Source: Pictodentalium vernedei
Lineage: Eukaryota > Mollusca > Scaphopoda > Dentaliida > Dentaliidae
Direction: 5' to 3'
Length of the DNA: 64,000 bases
NCBI GenBank assembly: GCA_031216915.1
Contig: CM062289.1
Span: forward strand, 394,532,674 to 394,596,673
Below, piece by piece: positions 11,209 through 22,272 of this stretch (positions are counted from its first letter, which is position 1; every line of letters begins with the position of its first letter). A model generated the notes under the pieces. That model was not told where the DNA came from. It did not search any database and was given only the letters and a program-made list of their open reading frames with translations. A program made the position numbers and the translations under genes.

Positions 11209-11437
11209 CTGTTTCACCCTCATAGTGAGCATATATCTCTTCGCAATCCGTTCCATTAGAGCAGATTTTTATTACCCAAACTCCAAACTCTTCCTGAAGG
11301 CCCAAGTTCACATCTTGTACTATCCACCATCCGGGTACGAACAACACCACGCCATTACACACCAAAGCACACAGAACAAGAATGAAGCAAACGAAATCTT
11401 GCGATTTCCTGTGTGTTTCAATATCGCATTGCATCAT
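11209..11437 (-). CDS. Candidate first exon of a claudin/PMP22-like tetraspan protein
   Basis: From ATG at 11437 the minus strand encodes a short cytoplasmic start (MMQCDIETHRKSQDF), then a hydrophobic helix (CFILVLCALVCNGVVLFV, residues about 17-35). An extracellular segment follows with PGWW, then FGVWVIKICSNGTDC. The order helix, W, (G)(L/V)W, C, C is the signature of the first loop of claudin, PMP22 and calcium-channel gamma proteins, which act in cell junctions and membranes. NGT is an N-glycosylation sequon inside the loop. Coding ends at a donor, CAG|GTACATCG, last exon base 11209, just before K1 begins. Exons for the remaining three helices were not found. The open frame and motif make a real exon likely, though the exact family is uncertain. 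Confidence 0.55.
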
Positions 11438-11459
11438 TGGAATTGAAAACTACGATTGA

Positions 11460-12100
11460 AATTGTTTTTCAAACTGTCACTCTTCTCAGATTTTCTGAGG
11501 TTTTGAACTGTGGCACCAAACACCCACTTACAGTCTTTTCGAATTTGCTTCAGTTGAGTATATTCCTCATTTCACATGACGAATAATAGTATTTTAGGAT
11601 TTACGGATCCCGATGTCTTTATGCTATTGTTCGCTCCGAGTTCCCAGAATAAAAAATAACAAGAACAGGTTATTAAGACGATCTTCCACAAACTTTGAAT
11701 ATTCCCGATTGAATGCTAACAGCGTACATAGAAGTTTTTTATGGAAAAAAAAGTGTTCCTGCCAACAACTTGATAGAATTATGTGCTCTGATATCATCTA
11801 CGGGGCATCGTGAAATGAATTTATGTTTTCCTTAATACTTCTAACTGTTGCGTTCGTATTTTATGTCCACAAAAGAAAAATATTACACACTTCTGATTGG
11901 GAAGATCGATGGGTACATCAAAGAACGGCTATCTCCGACCACTCATAAATGAAGATTTTTATAAGATTTTATCATTTTTAATTTATAGTCCTGAGTAATG
12001 ACAAAAATAGTTCGTCATGTTTTGTGGTCCAGGTACAGTCAAAATTAGTTTGTCAAGTAATTTCGCCTGCATAGTCCAGCTTATTTGTCGGAGATGACTT
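11460..12100. other. Stretch without recognised feature
   Basis: This is upstream of the claudin-like exon on the minus strand and could hold its promoter or 5' UTR. I see no repeat family and no clear core promoter. Confidence 0.5.
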
Positions 12101-12101
12101 C

Positions 12102-12339
12102 TTAACCTTTACCCGACGTAGCGGCCAAAAATCGGCCAGCGCATTTCACAAAAATCACAATTCAATTTTCTTTATTTTTTCATTTTTTGTCTCAAAAACA
12201 TAACTTATGACCCCTCATTGGAACGAGCTCATCGAGCTCGTTCCAATAGGGGGTCAAAAACTATTTTTTAGGCAAAAAATAGTTATTCAAGAATTTCATT
12301 TGCAAGTGTCGTCTGCCTTTCGTGTCGGTAAAGGGTTAT
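12102..12339 (+). mobile_element. Family A MITE, copy A3
   Basis: It runs from TTAA (12102) with CCTTTACCCGACGTAGCGGC to GTCGGTAAAGGG TTAT (12339). The centre is GAGCTCATCGAGCTC. The right arm is shortened by about 15 bp. Confidence 0.85.
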
Positions 12340-12964
12340 AATCATGTACAGATATAGAGATGTATTGTAAGTTATGTCGATAATGTTTCCTCGTCATAAT
12401 TTCCTCCCATCATTTCCTTAATATCGTTAAGATGCAACCAAGTTCACAAACACTGGGTGAATAAGAACTTCTCTGTTTGCATTTTCAACCCCTTCTCTGC
12501 CAGTTTCACCCTTACTTTATACAGCGATTTGTACGTGATGCGAATCGAAGTTGCGACCCCATGCAGAAGTTGAAAAAGGGTTAAAAAAAATAGGCGATAT
12601 CGAGCAGCAAAAGCTGGAAAGGTTCAGATTTAGGATACGTGTGGTGATGCAAGGAGGTGGACGCGGCGGGCCCGTTAAACGGCAATGGTCGACCTAAATC
12701 GAGATTTTTTAGGAGTGATCTATTATTTCAATGCACGGGTGTTCTTAAGAGGTTGGGTATATGCAAAGAAAACGTTATGTTGCGTTATTGACACATTTCT
12801 AAGTTCTAACGTATCCCTTGTGTTCAGCGGTGGCGCCATATTTTTGTTTATAGGAGAGCAAGTGGGTGTCATGCAGGTTCTCCATCGGGGGGGGGGGGGG
12901 GGGGGGCAGGTTTATTATTTTTTTCTACCATTTACCCTTCTGTGTAGTATGTCTTAGCAAATAC

Positions 12965-13066
12965 TGCGACACCGTCAGCGTCGGTTGAAGGCATGTGTAT
13001 CATCAATGTGTAGTACGTCATAGCATATTGCGTTACCGTGCTCCCATTTGGACAATCAGGATAAAT
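12965..13066 (-). mobile_element. SINE body fragment
   Basis: Old text matching the body (GTTGAAGGCATGTGTATCAT, GTGCTCCCATTTGGACAATC). Head and tail are lost. Confidence 0.5.
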
Positions 13067-13074
13067 AGAGGATA

Positions 13075-13222
13075 TCTAGTGTTTTTGAGTGGATACCGAA
13101 AATTATCTCCTGGGTGACCGAGACAAATGTTTATTTTTCGCGAGCGCTTTCGCGAGCGAAAATAACCATTTATCTCAGTCACTCATGAGATAATTTTCGG
13201 TATCCACTCAAAAACACTAGAT
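13075..13222. repeat. Long-armed inverted repeat
   Basis: Arms of about 65 nt (CTAGTGTTTTTGAGTGGATA inward) meet at CGCGAGCGCTTTCGCGAGCG. The right arm is reused directly at 13450-13475. Confidence 0.85.
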
Positions 13223-13252
13223 TTTCTTTTTATTATATACTTTTTATAAGCA

Positions 13253-13448
13253 TCTGATCATTCCTATAGATAATTCCACTCGTTTCAACCTTGAATTGAT
13301 GCATGGAAGTAAACAGCTGATGCGCATTGATACGCGGAAGTGATTTGATCGATACTCGGAACAGGTAGAGTCTTGCGATCTAATTCAGCTGGTGGTTTCA
13401 TGCATCAATTCGGGGTAAATACGTGTTGAATTATTGCTGGAAATGATC
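13253..13448. repeat. Second inverted repeat, abutting the first
   Basis: Arms TGATCATTCC..TTGAATTGATGCATG and a diverged complement (CATGCATCAATTCGG..GGAAATGATC) bracket about 95 bp. With the preceding palindrome and the repeat at 13450-13500, it suggests one composite foldback element of about 450 bp. Confidence 0.65.
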
Positions 13449-13689
13449 GGTATCCACTCAAAAATACTAGATTTTCTTTTCATTATACGTTTTTAGAACA
13501 AATTGATCATTTCCAGTGATAAATTGAGTCGTATTCATCTTGAAGTGATGCTTTGAAAGCCGCCATTGATACCATTGATGCCGTGAAAGTGAAAATTTCT
13601 ATATCTTCACAGTGGAGGATACGATTTCTATCTTTTCTGCAATTTTTCGATAATCTATCGTTTAGCGTATAGTAAAGTGTCTTTCCGGA

Positions 13690-13766
13690 GGACACTACAC
13701 AGACGACGCGAGTCAGGATCGGACCTACAATTTTCTGATCTGAAGTCCAATGCTCTACCCAACGCC
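13690..13766 (-). mobile_element. tRNA-like SINE head III fragment
   Basis: The minus strand reads GCGTTGGGTAGAGCATTGGA, then GTAGGTCCGATCC. The same head (GGTGCCTCGGTTTTGGCATT) begins SINE S13 at 53587. The body is missing. Confidence 0.5.
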
Positions 13767-13935
13767 CCCCCCCCCCTCCTCACCACCCCCACCCCCATAT
13801 ATTCATGCATATGAGTGAGTGTGGATGCTTGAAAAAACGTTGAACTGTAATTGCTGTTTTAGGTTGCTAGTGAAAATGATCGATCGAGGGGGTGGGGGGG
13901 GGGGGCTGATCTGTCATGGCTCAAGTTCTAACTGA

Positions 13936-14176
13936 CTAACCCTTTACCCAACGAATCGGCCGCATCCACCCGCGTAATATACAAATTCAGCAGTTGAAAA
14001 AATATTATTTTTTCCAAAAATTTTAACAAAACCATATCATGTGACCCCTCGTTGGAACGAGCTCGTTCCAACGAGGGGTCACATGATATGGTTTTGTTGA
14101 AATTTTTGGAAAAATTTCAAAAAATAATATTTAAAATAATATATTTTTGTATCGTCTGCGTTGGGTAAAGGGCTAA
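13936..14176 (+). mobile_element. Family B MITE, copy B1, flanked by CTAA
   Basis: Ends are CCCTTTACCCAACGAATCGG and GCGTTGGGTAAAGGG, with a GAACGAGCTCGTTC centre and near-perfect arms (CAAAACCATATCATGTGACC). The duplicated flank is CTAA on both sides (13936-13939, 14173-14176), not TTAA. It shows that the four bases are a true target duplication. Confidence 0.93.
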
Positions 14177-14180
14177 TGTC

Positions 14181-14237
14181 CCAACTGCATCGTCAAGGCA
14201 TGCCTTCGTCGAAGGCATGCCTTGATGATGCAGTTGG
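14181..14237. repeat. 57-bp perfect palindrome
   Basis: CCAACTGCATCGTCAAGGCA and its complement meet around CCTTCGTCGAAGG. It lies between MITE B1 and SINE S3. Confidence 0.85.
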
Positions 14238-14455
14238 AATTTATTTATATTTGGGGGTTTAACGTCACTTTCGACAGTCAGTGTCGCCTCGTGTCGGACA
14301 GTTTTACGGGTGGAGGAAGTCGGAGTACCCGGCGAGAACCACTGAGCAACGACGAACAACTGTCAGTCTCCCCAACGCACTAACTTCACACAAGCAGGGT
14401 TGGCATTGGGTGAAGACAAGTGCTCCATCGACGTGCAGTACGCCTTACACTCAAC
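14238..14455 (-). mobile_element. SINE S3, tail type 2, head truncated
   Basis: In reverse it carries the type-2 tail (GTTAAACCCCCAAATATAAA), then the shared body up to the GTGCAGTACGCCTTA region. The head is missing. Confidence 0.8.
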
Positions 14456-14656
14456 AGTCTTTGGTATTCCAGGATACCATCAGTATATGAGATACCTAAA
14501 ACACCGAATGCAGATAGCTTCCCCTATATTTCGCGCGTATAATACCAAATGGATGGTTGTGGAATACGTAACCATCGATGAACAGGAGTTACGTTCCCAG
14601 CATATCCACCACGTAAGCAACATGGCCGTCAAGCGCGCGCGTCGTCTAAATCAACA

Positions 14657-14753
14657 ATGGCGGTTTCGGTCGAAGTCTGGGAGCTTGAAAACGTGACTGA
14701 ATGGCTCATAGGGAGCGGGTTGAATGACTTGGTGCAAACTATATTTGATTTAT
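14657..14753 (+). CDS. Candidate first exon, start of a SAM domain
   Basis: CAACAATGGCGG opens a frame reading MAVSVEVWELENVTEWLIG and then SGLNDLVQTIFDL. This matches the first two helices of a sterile alpha motif (pattern W-x2-E-x-V-x2-WL-x3-GL-x6-F). The exon ends at a good donor, TTTAT|GTGAGTTGC, in phase 1. That would put an intron where the SAM domain still lacks its last helices. SAM domains mediate protein-protein binding or RNA binding. The region just upstream (14560-14656) is CpG-richer than its surroundings (GTCAAGCGCGCGCGTCG) and could be promoter or 5' UTR. Later exons were not located. Confidence 0.5.
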
Positions 14754-15023
14754 GTGAGTTGCAGTGTATGTCTTTAATATCTGTTGAAGATTATCAAAGG
14801 AAATGCATAACTCAATTTATCTTCTTTCATGGCGACATGATTTGTGATGTTATCCACACAATAAATGTATCTTGGCCCGTGAGGGAGGTTGGTACTTCTG
14901 CAGGTTTTCATTCTTCGGTCCGGTTCTTTGGATCACTCAATGGAGCAATATTATATTTGAGCCTACCCCTCCCATGTATATGTTGTGTACATTAAAGGGA
15001 TGGGGGAGGGGGACTAACTTAGT

Positions 15024-15260
15024 TCTAAACTTTTGGTTTCTTGAAGCACCATAGTATAGTTACTTGAGTTGAGTTCTCTGGAGAACCACAATAAAGTACC
15101 AAACTTTTGATTTTCTAGCGAACCAAAACGAAGTACCAGACAGTTTTGGTTTCTCAAAGTACCATTACAGTTTGGTTTCTTGGACTACCAACAATGTTTT
15201 GTTTTCCTGGAGTACCATAATTTTGGTACCCCACACGGGACAAGTTGAGTACCACATGTG
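15024..15260 (+). repeat. Degenerate minisatellite, ~27-50 bp units
   Basis: About six variants of TTTTGGTTTCTNNAGTACCA follow each other. Confidence 0.7.
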
Positions 15261-15285
15261 GTATCATAGAATGTCTGGAGTTTTT

Positions 15286-15442
15286 AGAGTGTAGTACACT
15301 ACGTCACCGTGCTCCCCACGTGGGCAATTAGGATTAAGTGTCTTGCCCAAGGACACAACACGGTTGCCGCAGGTGGGATTCAAACCGAGGACCTCTCGGC
15401 TTGCAGCCTGTATCTCTACCTAATGAGCCACACCCATCCCAC
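15286..15442 (-). mobile_element. SINE S4, head I, 3' part missing
   Basis: Reverse-strand head (TGGCTCATTAGGTAGAGATA, B box GGTTTGAATCC) and the first third of the body. Confidence 0.8.
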
Positions 15443-15603
15443 AAGTAGTAGTCGTGACGCAATTATATTTCATGAACACGTAAGGTATCGGTACTCGGAA
15501 CTGCTCCTGCTGGGTCCCCAGTAACTCGAATCGGATACTAGAGACCTCCATTTGTATGACCGACTGTGAGTGTGACTCATGTCCTAGCATCAAATCTAAT
15601 TCT

Positions 15604-15855
15604 TTAACCCTTTACCCAACGTAACGGCCAAAACCGGCCAGCGGTGTTCTCAAAAATCGCCAATTAATTTTCATGATTTTTTTCATTTTTTGTCTCCAAA
15701 ACATACGTTATGACCCCTCATTGGAACGAGCTCGTCGAGCTCGTTCCAATGAGGGGTCATAACCTATGTTTTGGAGACAAAAAATGAAAAAAATTAGTTA
15801 TTCAAGAAGTTTTTTTACAAGTGTCGTCTGCTTTTCATGTTAGGTAAAGGGTTAA
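15604..15855 (+). mobile_element. Family A MITE, copy A4
   Basis: A complete 252-bp copy, TTAA to TTAA, with centre GAGCTCGTCGAGCTC. Confidence 0.93.
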
Positions 15856-16154
15856 GGAAGTACTTGATTACTAGCAAGAGAGAATTGATAACTAAGACTT
15901 CAATCTTGACGAAAATGTCCCGACCGGAAAAAAATATTGGGCGACGCCTCTGTGTTGAGATGTGGGGAGGGGATAAATTTGGCTAAACCGTGCTTGTTAG
16001 GGAAGTCCCCGAGAAGCACAATAGATGGCAAGGAAATGACATTGATGAATAGGCTTTCTTCCTGCCATATCCTTTTTAGACAGAATATTTATTAAAACAA
16101 GGCTTATGGTATTGACAGTTTAGAGCCAGCTGGTGATGACACGCCCTTTTGGAG

Positions 16155-16560
16155 AGGTATTTATTTATTTATTAGTGCTTAACTGCACATCAGCAGCAAA
16201 AGCCATATCGTGGCGAGAAGATGGAAGAAGATAAAATGTTATTATCAAGTACTAAGTAAAAAATTTGAATAAAAATGAAAAAAAGTCAATTACAGAAAAC
16301 ATGCCAAAGAAAGGAGAAATTTGACAACAATGAGAGAGAGGAGAGGTACCGTAATAGATAGTGCATGGTTTTGTGTGGGCAACCCATACCAAAGCACGAA
16401 GTCGCTGATCATCCACCCAAACCGACACACGGCAAAACGCCAGCCCGTGAACAATTATACAAGACCCTGTCTCGATGAGCCGGAGACTCGTCTTCGATTG
16501 TTGTGCCTCGCTGTCGGGAGTTATGGAAAGCTTCCACCCACCCATTCGCACTGTCCAATA
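16155..16560. other. Possible retroposon with SINE-like tail
   Basis: TTTATTTATTTATTAGTGCTTAAC at the left resembles the reversed SINE tail, and GCCATATCGTGGC follows. The rest (to about 16560) matches nothing else here. It could be an unrelated SINE or a LINE 3' end. Confidence 0.35.
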
Positions 16561-16592
16561 TGGTCATGATGATAAGGGATACAGTAGGCAAC

Positions 16593-16593
<1 letters not shown>

Positions 16594-16660
<67 letters not shown>

Positions 16661-16663
16661 TTT
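16594..16663. repeat. (TTTA)n microsatellite
   Basis: About 17 units of TTTA, followed by TTTGTGTTTACGGTCATTTT. It looks like a reversed SINE-type tail whose body has gone. Confidence 0.9.
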
Positions 16664-17284
16664 GTGTTTACGGTCATTTTCAGAATATTTGGCCATATCA
16701 TGACCGCAACATAATTTTGAAGTTTTGTCAATCGTTTGCTGCCCACTTTAGAGGAATTCCGCCCAAAGTGTTGGTCCCTGGTCCTATTTTATTGGAAGAT
16801 TGTCAGCACTTTTTGCCGCTTTTAACAGCAATTTTTCACAGTACAGTGTAGTAGGCAGGGAAGAGGGCAGAGAATTTGGCGACGGAATGCAGAGTGCTTG
16901 GTCGCAGAACTCTCAGTCTCATATAGGCTGAAATCACGGATATTACGAGTGTGTGAGTGATACGAAAGTTTCGGGAGTTTTCTTCCCAATTTGCATTTTC
17001 GACACTTTACACATATATTTGAGCCATGCTGATCCAGTCGAATTCACTGTCTGTTTTTGTAATACTGCAACTGTGACCACTACCAGCCACTATAAGCCAA
17101 AGCGTATTAAACTAGGAATTTGCATCGCACAACCCGTCGTCCATTTTGTTTCTTGTGGTTGCCGCTAGATTGACTTGAACAGTAAAGCATCTTTACTATG
17201 GGGGGGGGGGGGGGGTCAAATAATATAGTGCGTGTGTGGGGGGGGGGGGGGGGTGCACTGACTCTGAGGGTATGTTTAATTCGT

Positions 17285-17478
17285 ACTTTCGCTGGCTCAG
17301 ATTCTTCCAGAATCCTTGGCTTCTTCCTCGGAAACGACCAGACAACGACTAAAATTACCGAAACAGACCCACTTTGCCCAAAAGCAAATAGTGTTATAAG
17401 CACCGCGGCCAAGTAAGGAATGTCCAAGGATCTGTTCGATTGGTCTGGAGTGTACTCTTGTAGAGAAGAAGAGTTCAC
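17285..17478 (-). CDS. Possible exon of a membrane protein
   Basis: The minus strand is open through NSSSLQEYTPDQSNRS, with two N-glycosylation sequons (NSS, NRS). A strongly hydrophobic helix follows (YLAAVLITLFAFGQSGSVSV, then ILVVVW), and a basic stop-transfer stretch SFPRKKP. The order glycosylated outside, helix, basic inside fits a first transmembrane helix, for example of a class A receptor, where a G-N-x2-V pattern would be expected but GQSGSV is seen. There is no in-frame ATG nearby, so it would be an internal exon. Exon ends are not clear, and further on the frame only reads through poly(G:C) tracts. Confidence 0.3.
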
Positions 17479-17518
17479 AAAGCATCGGTGTTTTGTTATT
17501 AATTTTTGTTTCTTTTCT

Positions 17519-18236
17519 GACCAGACCTGAACATGGTTATACGTCTGTTTTGGTGGTTCTGAAGTACTTGGGTAGTGTGAAGGAACTTTCCACCAGACCT
17601 GAACATGGTTATACGTCTGTTTTGGTGGTTCTGAAGTACTCGGGTAGTGTGAAGGAACTTTCCACTAGACCTGAACATGGTTATACGGCTGTTTGGTGGT
17701 TCTGAAGTACTTGGGTAGTGTGAAGGAAATTTCCACCAGACCTGAACATGGGCATACGTCTGTTTTGGTGGTTCTGAAGTACTTGGGTAGTGTGAAGGAA
17801 CTTTCCACCAGACCTGAACATGGTCATACGTCTGTTTGGTGGTTCTGAAGTACTTGGGTAGTGTGAAGGAACTTTCCACCAGACCTGAACATGGTTATAC
17901 GTCTGTTTGGTGGTTCTAAAGTAATTGGGTAGTGTGAAGGGACTTTCCACCAGACATGAACATGGTTGTACGTCTGTTTTTGGTGGTTCTGAAGTACTTG
18001 GATAGTGAGAAGGGACTTTCCACCAGACCTGAACATGGTTAAACGTCTGTTTTGGTGGTTCTGAAGTACTGAAGTACTTGGGTAGTGTGAAGGAACTTTC
18101 CACCAGACCTGAACATGGTTATACGTCTGTTTTGGTGGTTCTGAAGTACCTGGGTAGTGTGAAGGAACTTTCCACCAGACCTGAACATGGTTATACGTCT
18201 GTTTGGTGGTTCTGAAGTACTTGGGTAGTGTGCATA
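17519..18236 (+). repeat. 72-bp minisatellite, ~10 units
   Basis: Units start CCAGACCTGAACATGGTTAT and include GGTGGTTCTGAAGTACTTGG. Spacing is 71-73 bp, with one 80-bp unit at 18023. Because 72 is divisible by three, long open frames appear on the minus strand; they are artefacts. Confidence 0.97.
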
Positions 18237-18276
18237 ATTTTTTTCCGTAAAAAAACCCCGCAAGAACCGACTTAAA

Positions 18277-18472
18277 TTAACCCTTTACCTAACGTAACGG
18301 CCAAAACCGGCCAAAAAACATAGGTTATGACCCCTCGTTGGAACGAGCTCGTCGAGCTCGTTCCAACGAGGGGTCATAACCTATGTTTTTGAGACAAAAA
18401 ATGAAAAAAATTAGTTATTCAAGAATTATTTTTGCAAGTGTCGTCTGCTTTTCAGGTTAGGTAAAGGATTAA
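18277..18472 (+). mobile_element. Family A MITE, copy A5, left arm deleted
   Basis: TTAA to TTAA, but about 56 bp of the left arm between GGCCAAAACCGGCC and AAAACATAGG are gone. Confidence 0.9.
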
Positions 18473-18489
18473 ACAAAAGATTTCGTACA

Positions 18490-19615
18490 TAATAACGTGT
18501 ACAAAAGTATCAAAGGGTTAATTACTACATTTTCAAAGTGCAGCATCGCACCGAGTTATGTAGATACTCTGTTATGGTATCACTGAACTAAATATTTGAA
18601 TTAGGAGTTACCCGCCTTGAAATGTTGTGACGTGATGCAATCTCTAAAAATAAACAGCCTTAGGAAAATAAATTGTTTCAAATTGTTTCAATAAACGTTT
18701 GAAGCATTCTTTTGACATCTTTCATTATTGATGAATATTCCAGATAAAAAAGAGGGTGATTTGATGACTTTTGGACCTAAAAATACAATTTACATTTGGT
18801 GTGTTTTTGTAGGGAATTCCCTGAAAAATATGTGCACGTGACCGGTACTTCCCTTGCTGTCAATTTTTCTCTCTTATTTGTTGTATGATCCCCTGTTTTG
18901 GGGTCAGAAAAAGTTGTCTGAAGGGCTATACTTGACAAAGATATTTGAATGCCAAAATTAAAGTGATGTGATAATTTTTTTTTTTTTGCCTGAACGTTAT
19001 AATGGTCGCCTATGGGAAAATATTTAGTTCCGTGATACCTTATATGGAGGCCCTTACTTAGAGTATGAAGACAATGCAGTGCAAACGCAGAAATTTATTG
19101 GAAAAACAAATAGATTTGTTGAACAAGATGGGTAATTCAACGCACACCGAATATATAAGTGGTATTCGGCAAGTGGTACTCTCACGCTGTCGTGACTTCG
19201 CGAAACCGAGAAAGTTGGGAAATCCTGGAAGCAGTTTTGTTTTACCAGCCAAATTGGACCCAGCCTCGTCTGTGATGAAGTCGTAACATAGCCATAATAT
19301 TGAAAGTTACCCTTAATGACAATAAATAAACAATGAATAAATATTATGATTAAAAGCTTTACCACAATTATTCAAGTTACTAAAGGGACATCACCAACAT
19401 ATCTTTTCACTATTTTCTCTTTCTTTTCATTTTGTACATATTTACCTTTGTTGCCAATTACAGAAGTATTTGTCTGCGGAAAGGGAGAGGAGAGTTTCTA
19501 AAGTGGAAAGCACTTGTTCTCCAATCCCAGTTTGACATGTTTAGTGGCAAATAAAAATATGTTTAAACAGACGATATAAAGAGCAAAAATATCTGAAGCG
19601 AGCCTCAGTAATAAT
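18490..19615. other. Stretch without recognised feature
   Basis: About 1.1 kb of AT-rich sequence with no repeat family or exon that I can support. One of the few blocks without an identifiable element. Confidence 0.5.
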
Positions 19616-19865
19616 TTAACCCTTTACCTAACTTGAAAAGCAGACGACACTTGCAAAAAAAATTCTTGAATAACTATTTTTTTATTTTTTGTCTCAAAAA
19701 CATAGGTTATGACCCCTCATTGGAACGAGCTCGACGAGCTCGTTCCAATGAGGGGTCATAACCTATGTTTTTGAGACAAAAAAATGAAAATATAATTAAA
19801 ATTAATAGGCGAATTTTGAGAATAGCGCTGGCCGGTTTTGGCCGTTACGTTGGGTAAAGGGTTAA
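19616..19865 (-). mobile_element. Family A MITE, copy A6
   Basis: A complete copy in reverse orientation, TTAA both sides, centre GAGCTCGACGAGCTC. Confidence 0.93.
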
Positions 19866-20593
19866 GAAAATTCTTACTGGACCTCCCAACAAACCAGGAT
19901 TGTTTCCCCCATTTCGCCGTTGACAATATTGACTGAAATGATACTTTCCAGGACGCTGATGTTGAAAGGGTTAAAATCACGACTGTTAATCGTACTGTTG
20001 GCTTCTAACCATACTGTGGCCACCGCTAGATTCATCTCGTTCCTCCCACCAAGTGCACTGCTAACCACCATCACGACAGATACCACTTTATTTATACCAC
20101 TGTAACCCCTGTGCTCTTCTTCCACTGTTATTACTACTATCACCACTAGCCTCTCCTATCGGCCGTTGGTCGTACGAATATCAACCAGGCACGTAGCCAG
20201 GATTCTGTAATAGGACTGCCCGAGATAGTTTTTATTTGGGTGTGGGGGGGGGGGGGGGTTGCAAAGATATCGTAATATTTGAAAGATCGTTGTGTGTGGT
20301 TTCGGGTCCTCTCATGGTCCTAACTAGGACCCCCGGTCGTTGCCTCCCACTCCCACTTCCTTCCAGGGAAACTAAACTGAAGGAGGGGACAACGACCAGC
20401 TAGTCCTACTTAAGACTAACCCCCTCCCCCAACCACACTCTTAAGAAAATATTTCAAACGTTAGTGCTCTAAGAGCGAATCTGAGGCATTTGTAGTATGT
20501 GTAGCCCCAAAACTGGCGACCGTTTTGGGGCTCTGTGTTGTGTGAAACTTGCATAAGACCAATGTTGTTTTTGTTTGTTTTTTTTTGGGGGGG

Positions 20594-20767
20594 GGAGCTA
20601 ACATTTTAGGGGTCCAAGCCCCCCCCCCCTCCCCCCCCCCCCCTCCAGCACACTGATATCAACTGCGGTGGTGGAATGCAGAGTGCCTGCACGTAGTCCG
20701 AATTCGACTGCAGTGGATATCAGTGGCCTGGGGCGGGGGCTTGGCCCATAAAATGTTAGCTGCTCCC
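20594..20767. repeat. Inverted repeat with G:C-rich arms
   Basis: Arms GGAGCTAACATTTTAGGG and GGCCCATAAAATGTTAGCTG (complement) bracket GATATCAACTGC and GCAGTGGATATC. One arm contains long C runs. Part of the outside text (GAGTGTGTGAGT..GAAAGTTTC) recurs near 16945. Confidence 0.65.
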
Positions 20768-20884
20768 ATCCCCTCTCCTTTGTCTCAAAGGCCGGAATCG
20801 CTGGCTTGCTGAGTGTGTGAGTAATGTGAAAGTTTCCGTTTTTCCCAGTTTTCAACTTCGACGCTGTGGCATACGTCAAATTTG

Positions 20885-20935
20885 AGCCATGCTGTGAAAC
20901 AAACACAAATGTTTGTGTTTGTTTTACAGCATGGC
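20885..20935. repeat. 51-bp palindrome
   Basis: GCCATGCTGTGAAACAAACA and complement, meeting at CAAATGTTTG. Confidence 0.8.
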
Positions 20936-20987
20936 TTTAATTTGAGGTACAACACAGTATCGAAATCATAAATTGAACAACCAATGT

Positions 20988-21150
20988 TTAACCCTCTACA
21001 CAGTGCACACTGATGTCGAAATATTTAAATTTCAGGAAGTAACTTTCTCCTATGATGCAACTACGAATTTAGCTTCATCAACAAGATCGAACTAGTTAAA
21101 TTCTTAGTTGAATTATGTGAAACTTTGCAGTTTGAAATTTCGTGCTTTAT
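20988..21150 (+). mobile_element. Family C MITE, decayed copy
   Basis: TTAACCCTCTACACAGTGCA, then GATGTCGAAATATTTAAATT and traces of both arms. The right end cannot be fixed. Confidence 0.5.
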
Positions 21151-21568
21151 GCACACTAAAAAAAAAAATGAAAATATAACACAATTTCAATGGCAGAAGG
21201 ATAGCAGGAGGTTTTCGTCCCCTATTACCCGGAGCTTTGGGGGAGCAGCTAGTGTTAAATTCCCATAGGAACCGGGGCCGTTTGGGGGAGCAAAAGTACG
21301 GCTCCTTGAAGCTAGGTCCGACAAGTGGTGTACCTACTGCATATAGAGTATGCCATGGTATGCATGGTGATATATGTACGCATATTTAAATATTTTTAAA
21401 TAAATTTGCCTTCTAATCAATAGATTCAGTCCATCTGGGCAACTGATTGTGAACAATTTAGTGATACAGCCCGGCGGACTTAAAGCAGACGAGCTGATAT
21501 AAGAGCTCGTTTTTTGAAGCGCTTGGTTAACGTGCTATATAATTGTGCTTTTCATTAAATGAAGCTAG

Positions 21569-21926
21569 TGGGGACGCGGTGGCTTAGTTGGTAGGGGTGC
21601 AGGCTGCAAGCCGAGAGGTCCTGGCTTCGAATCCCACTTTCGGCAACCGCCTTGTGTCCCTAGGCAAGACATTTCACCGCCCATTGCCCGTGTGGGGGCA
21701 CGATGGCGTTGTGTACTAAGGCGTACTGCACGTCGATGGTGCACTTGTCTTCAACCAATGCTAACCCTGCTTGTGTGGAGTTAGTATGTTGGGGAGCTGA
21801 CAGTTGCTCGCCGTTGCTCGGTGGTTCTCTCCGGCTTCCTCCACCCGTACAATTGTCGTGGTCATGATTAGCCATTGTGCAGAAATATGTGTCATTAAAC
21901 ACCAATAAATAAATAAATAAATAAAT
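21569..21926 (+). mobile_element. SINE S5, head I
   Basis: A box TGGCTTAGTTGG, B-like GCTTCGAATCC, body, tail (AATA)6. AAATGAAGC before and AAATGAGGC after form a likely duplication. Confidence 0.9.
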
Positions 21927-22019
21927 GAGGCCAGTCTATTTTTGAAGCAGATAACAGTCGCCAGTTGCATGGGTGCCTTTGGTCTGAAGTGTAAAAGCTG
22001 TTGAACAGTTATGATTAAT

Positions 22020-22272
22020 TTAACCCTTTTCCTAACCTGAAAAGCAGACGACACTTGAAAAAAATAATTCTTGAATAACTAATTTTTTTCATTTTTTGTC
22101 TCAAAAACATAGGTTATGACCCCTCGTTGGAACGAGCTCGACGAGCTCGTTCCAACGAGGGGTCATAACCTATGTTTTTGAGACAAAAAATGAAAAAAAT
22201 AATGAAAATTAATTGGCGATTTTTGAGAATAGCGCTGGCCGGTTTTGGCCGTTACGTTAGGTAAAGAGTTAA
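22020..22272 (-). mobile_element. Family A MITE, copy A7
   Basis: Complete, reversed, TTAA to TTAA, with centre GAGCTCGACGAGCTC. Confidence 0.93.

Noticed and set aside
17499-18263. Several long minus-strand reading frames (24-residue repeats with FLHTTQVLQNHQ)
   Set aside because: They are translations of a 72-bp minisatellite. 71-bp units shift the frame and there is no start or domain.
20598-20906. 102-codon minus frame with G-rich end
   Set aside because: Covers an inverted repeat and poly(C) runs.
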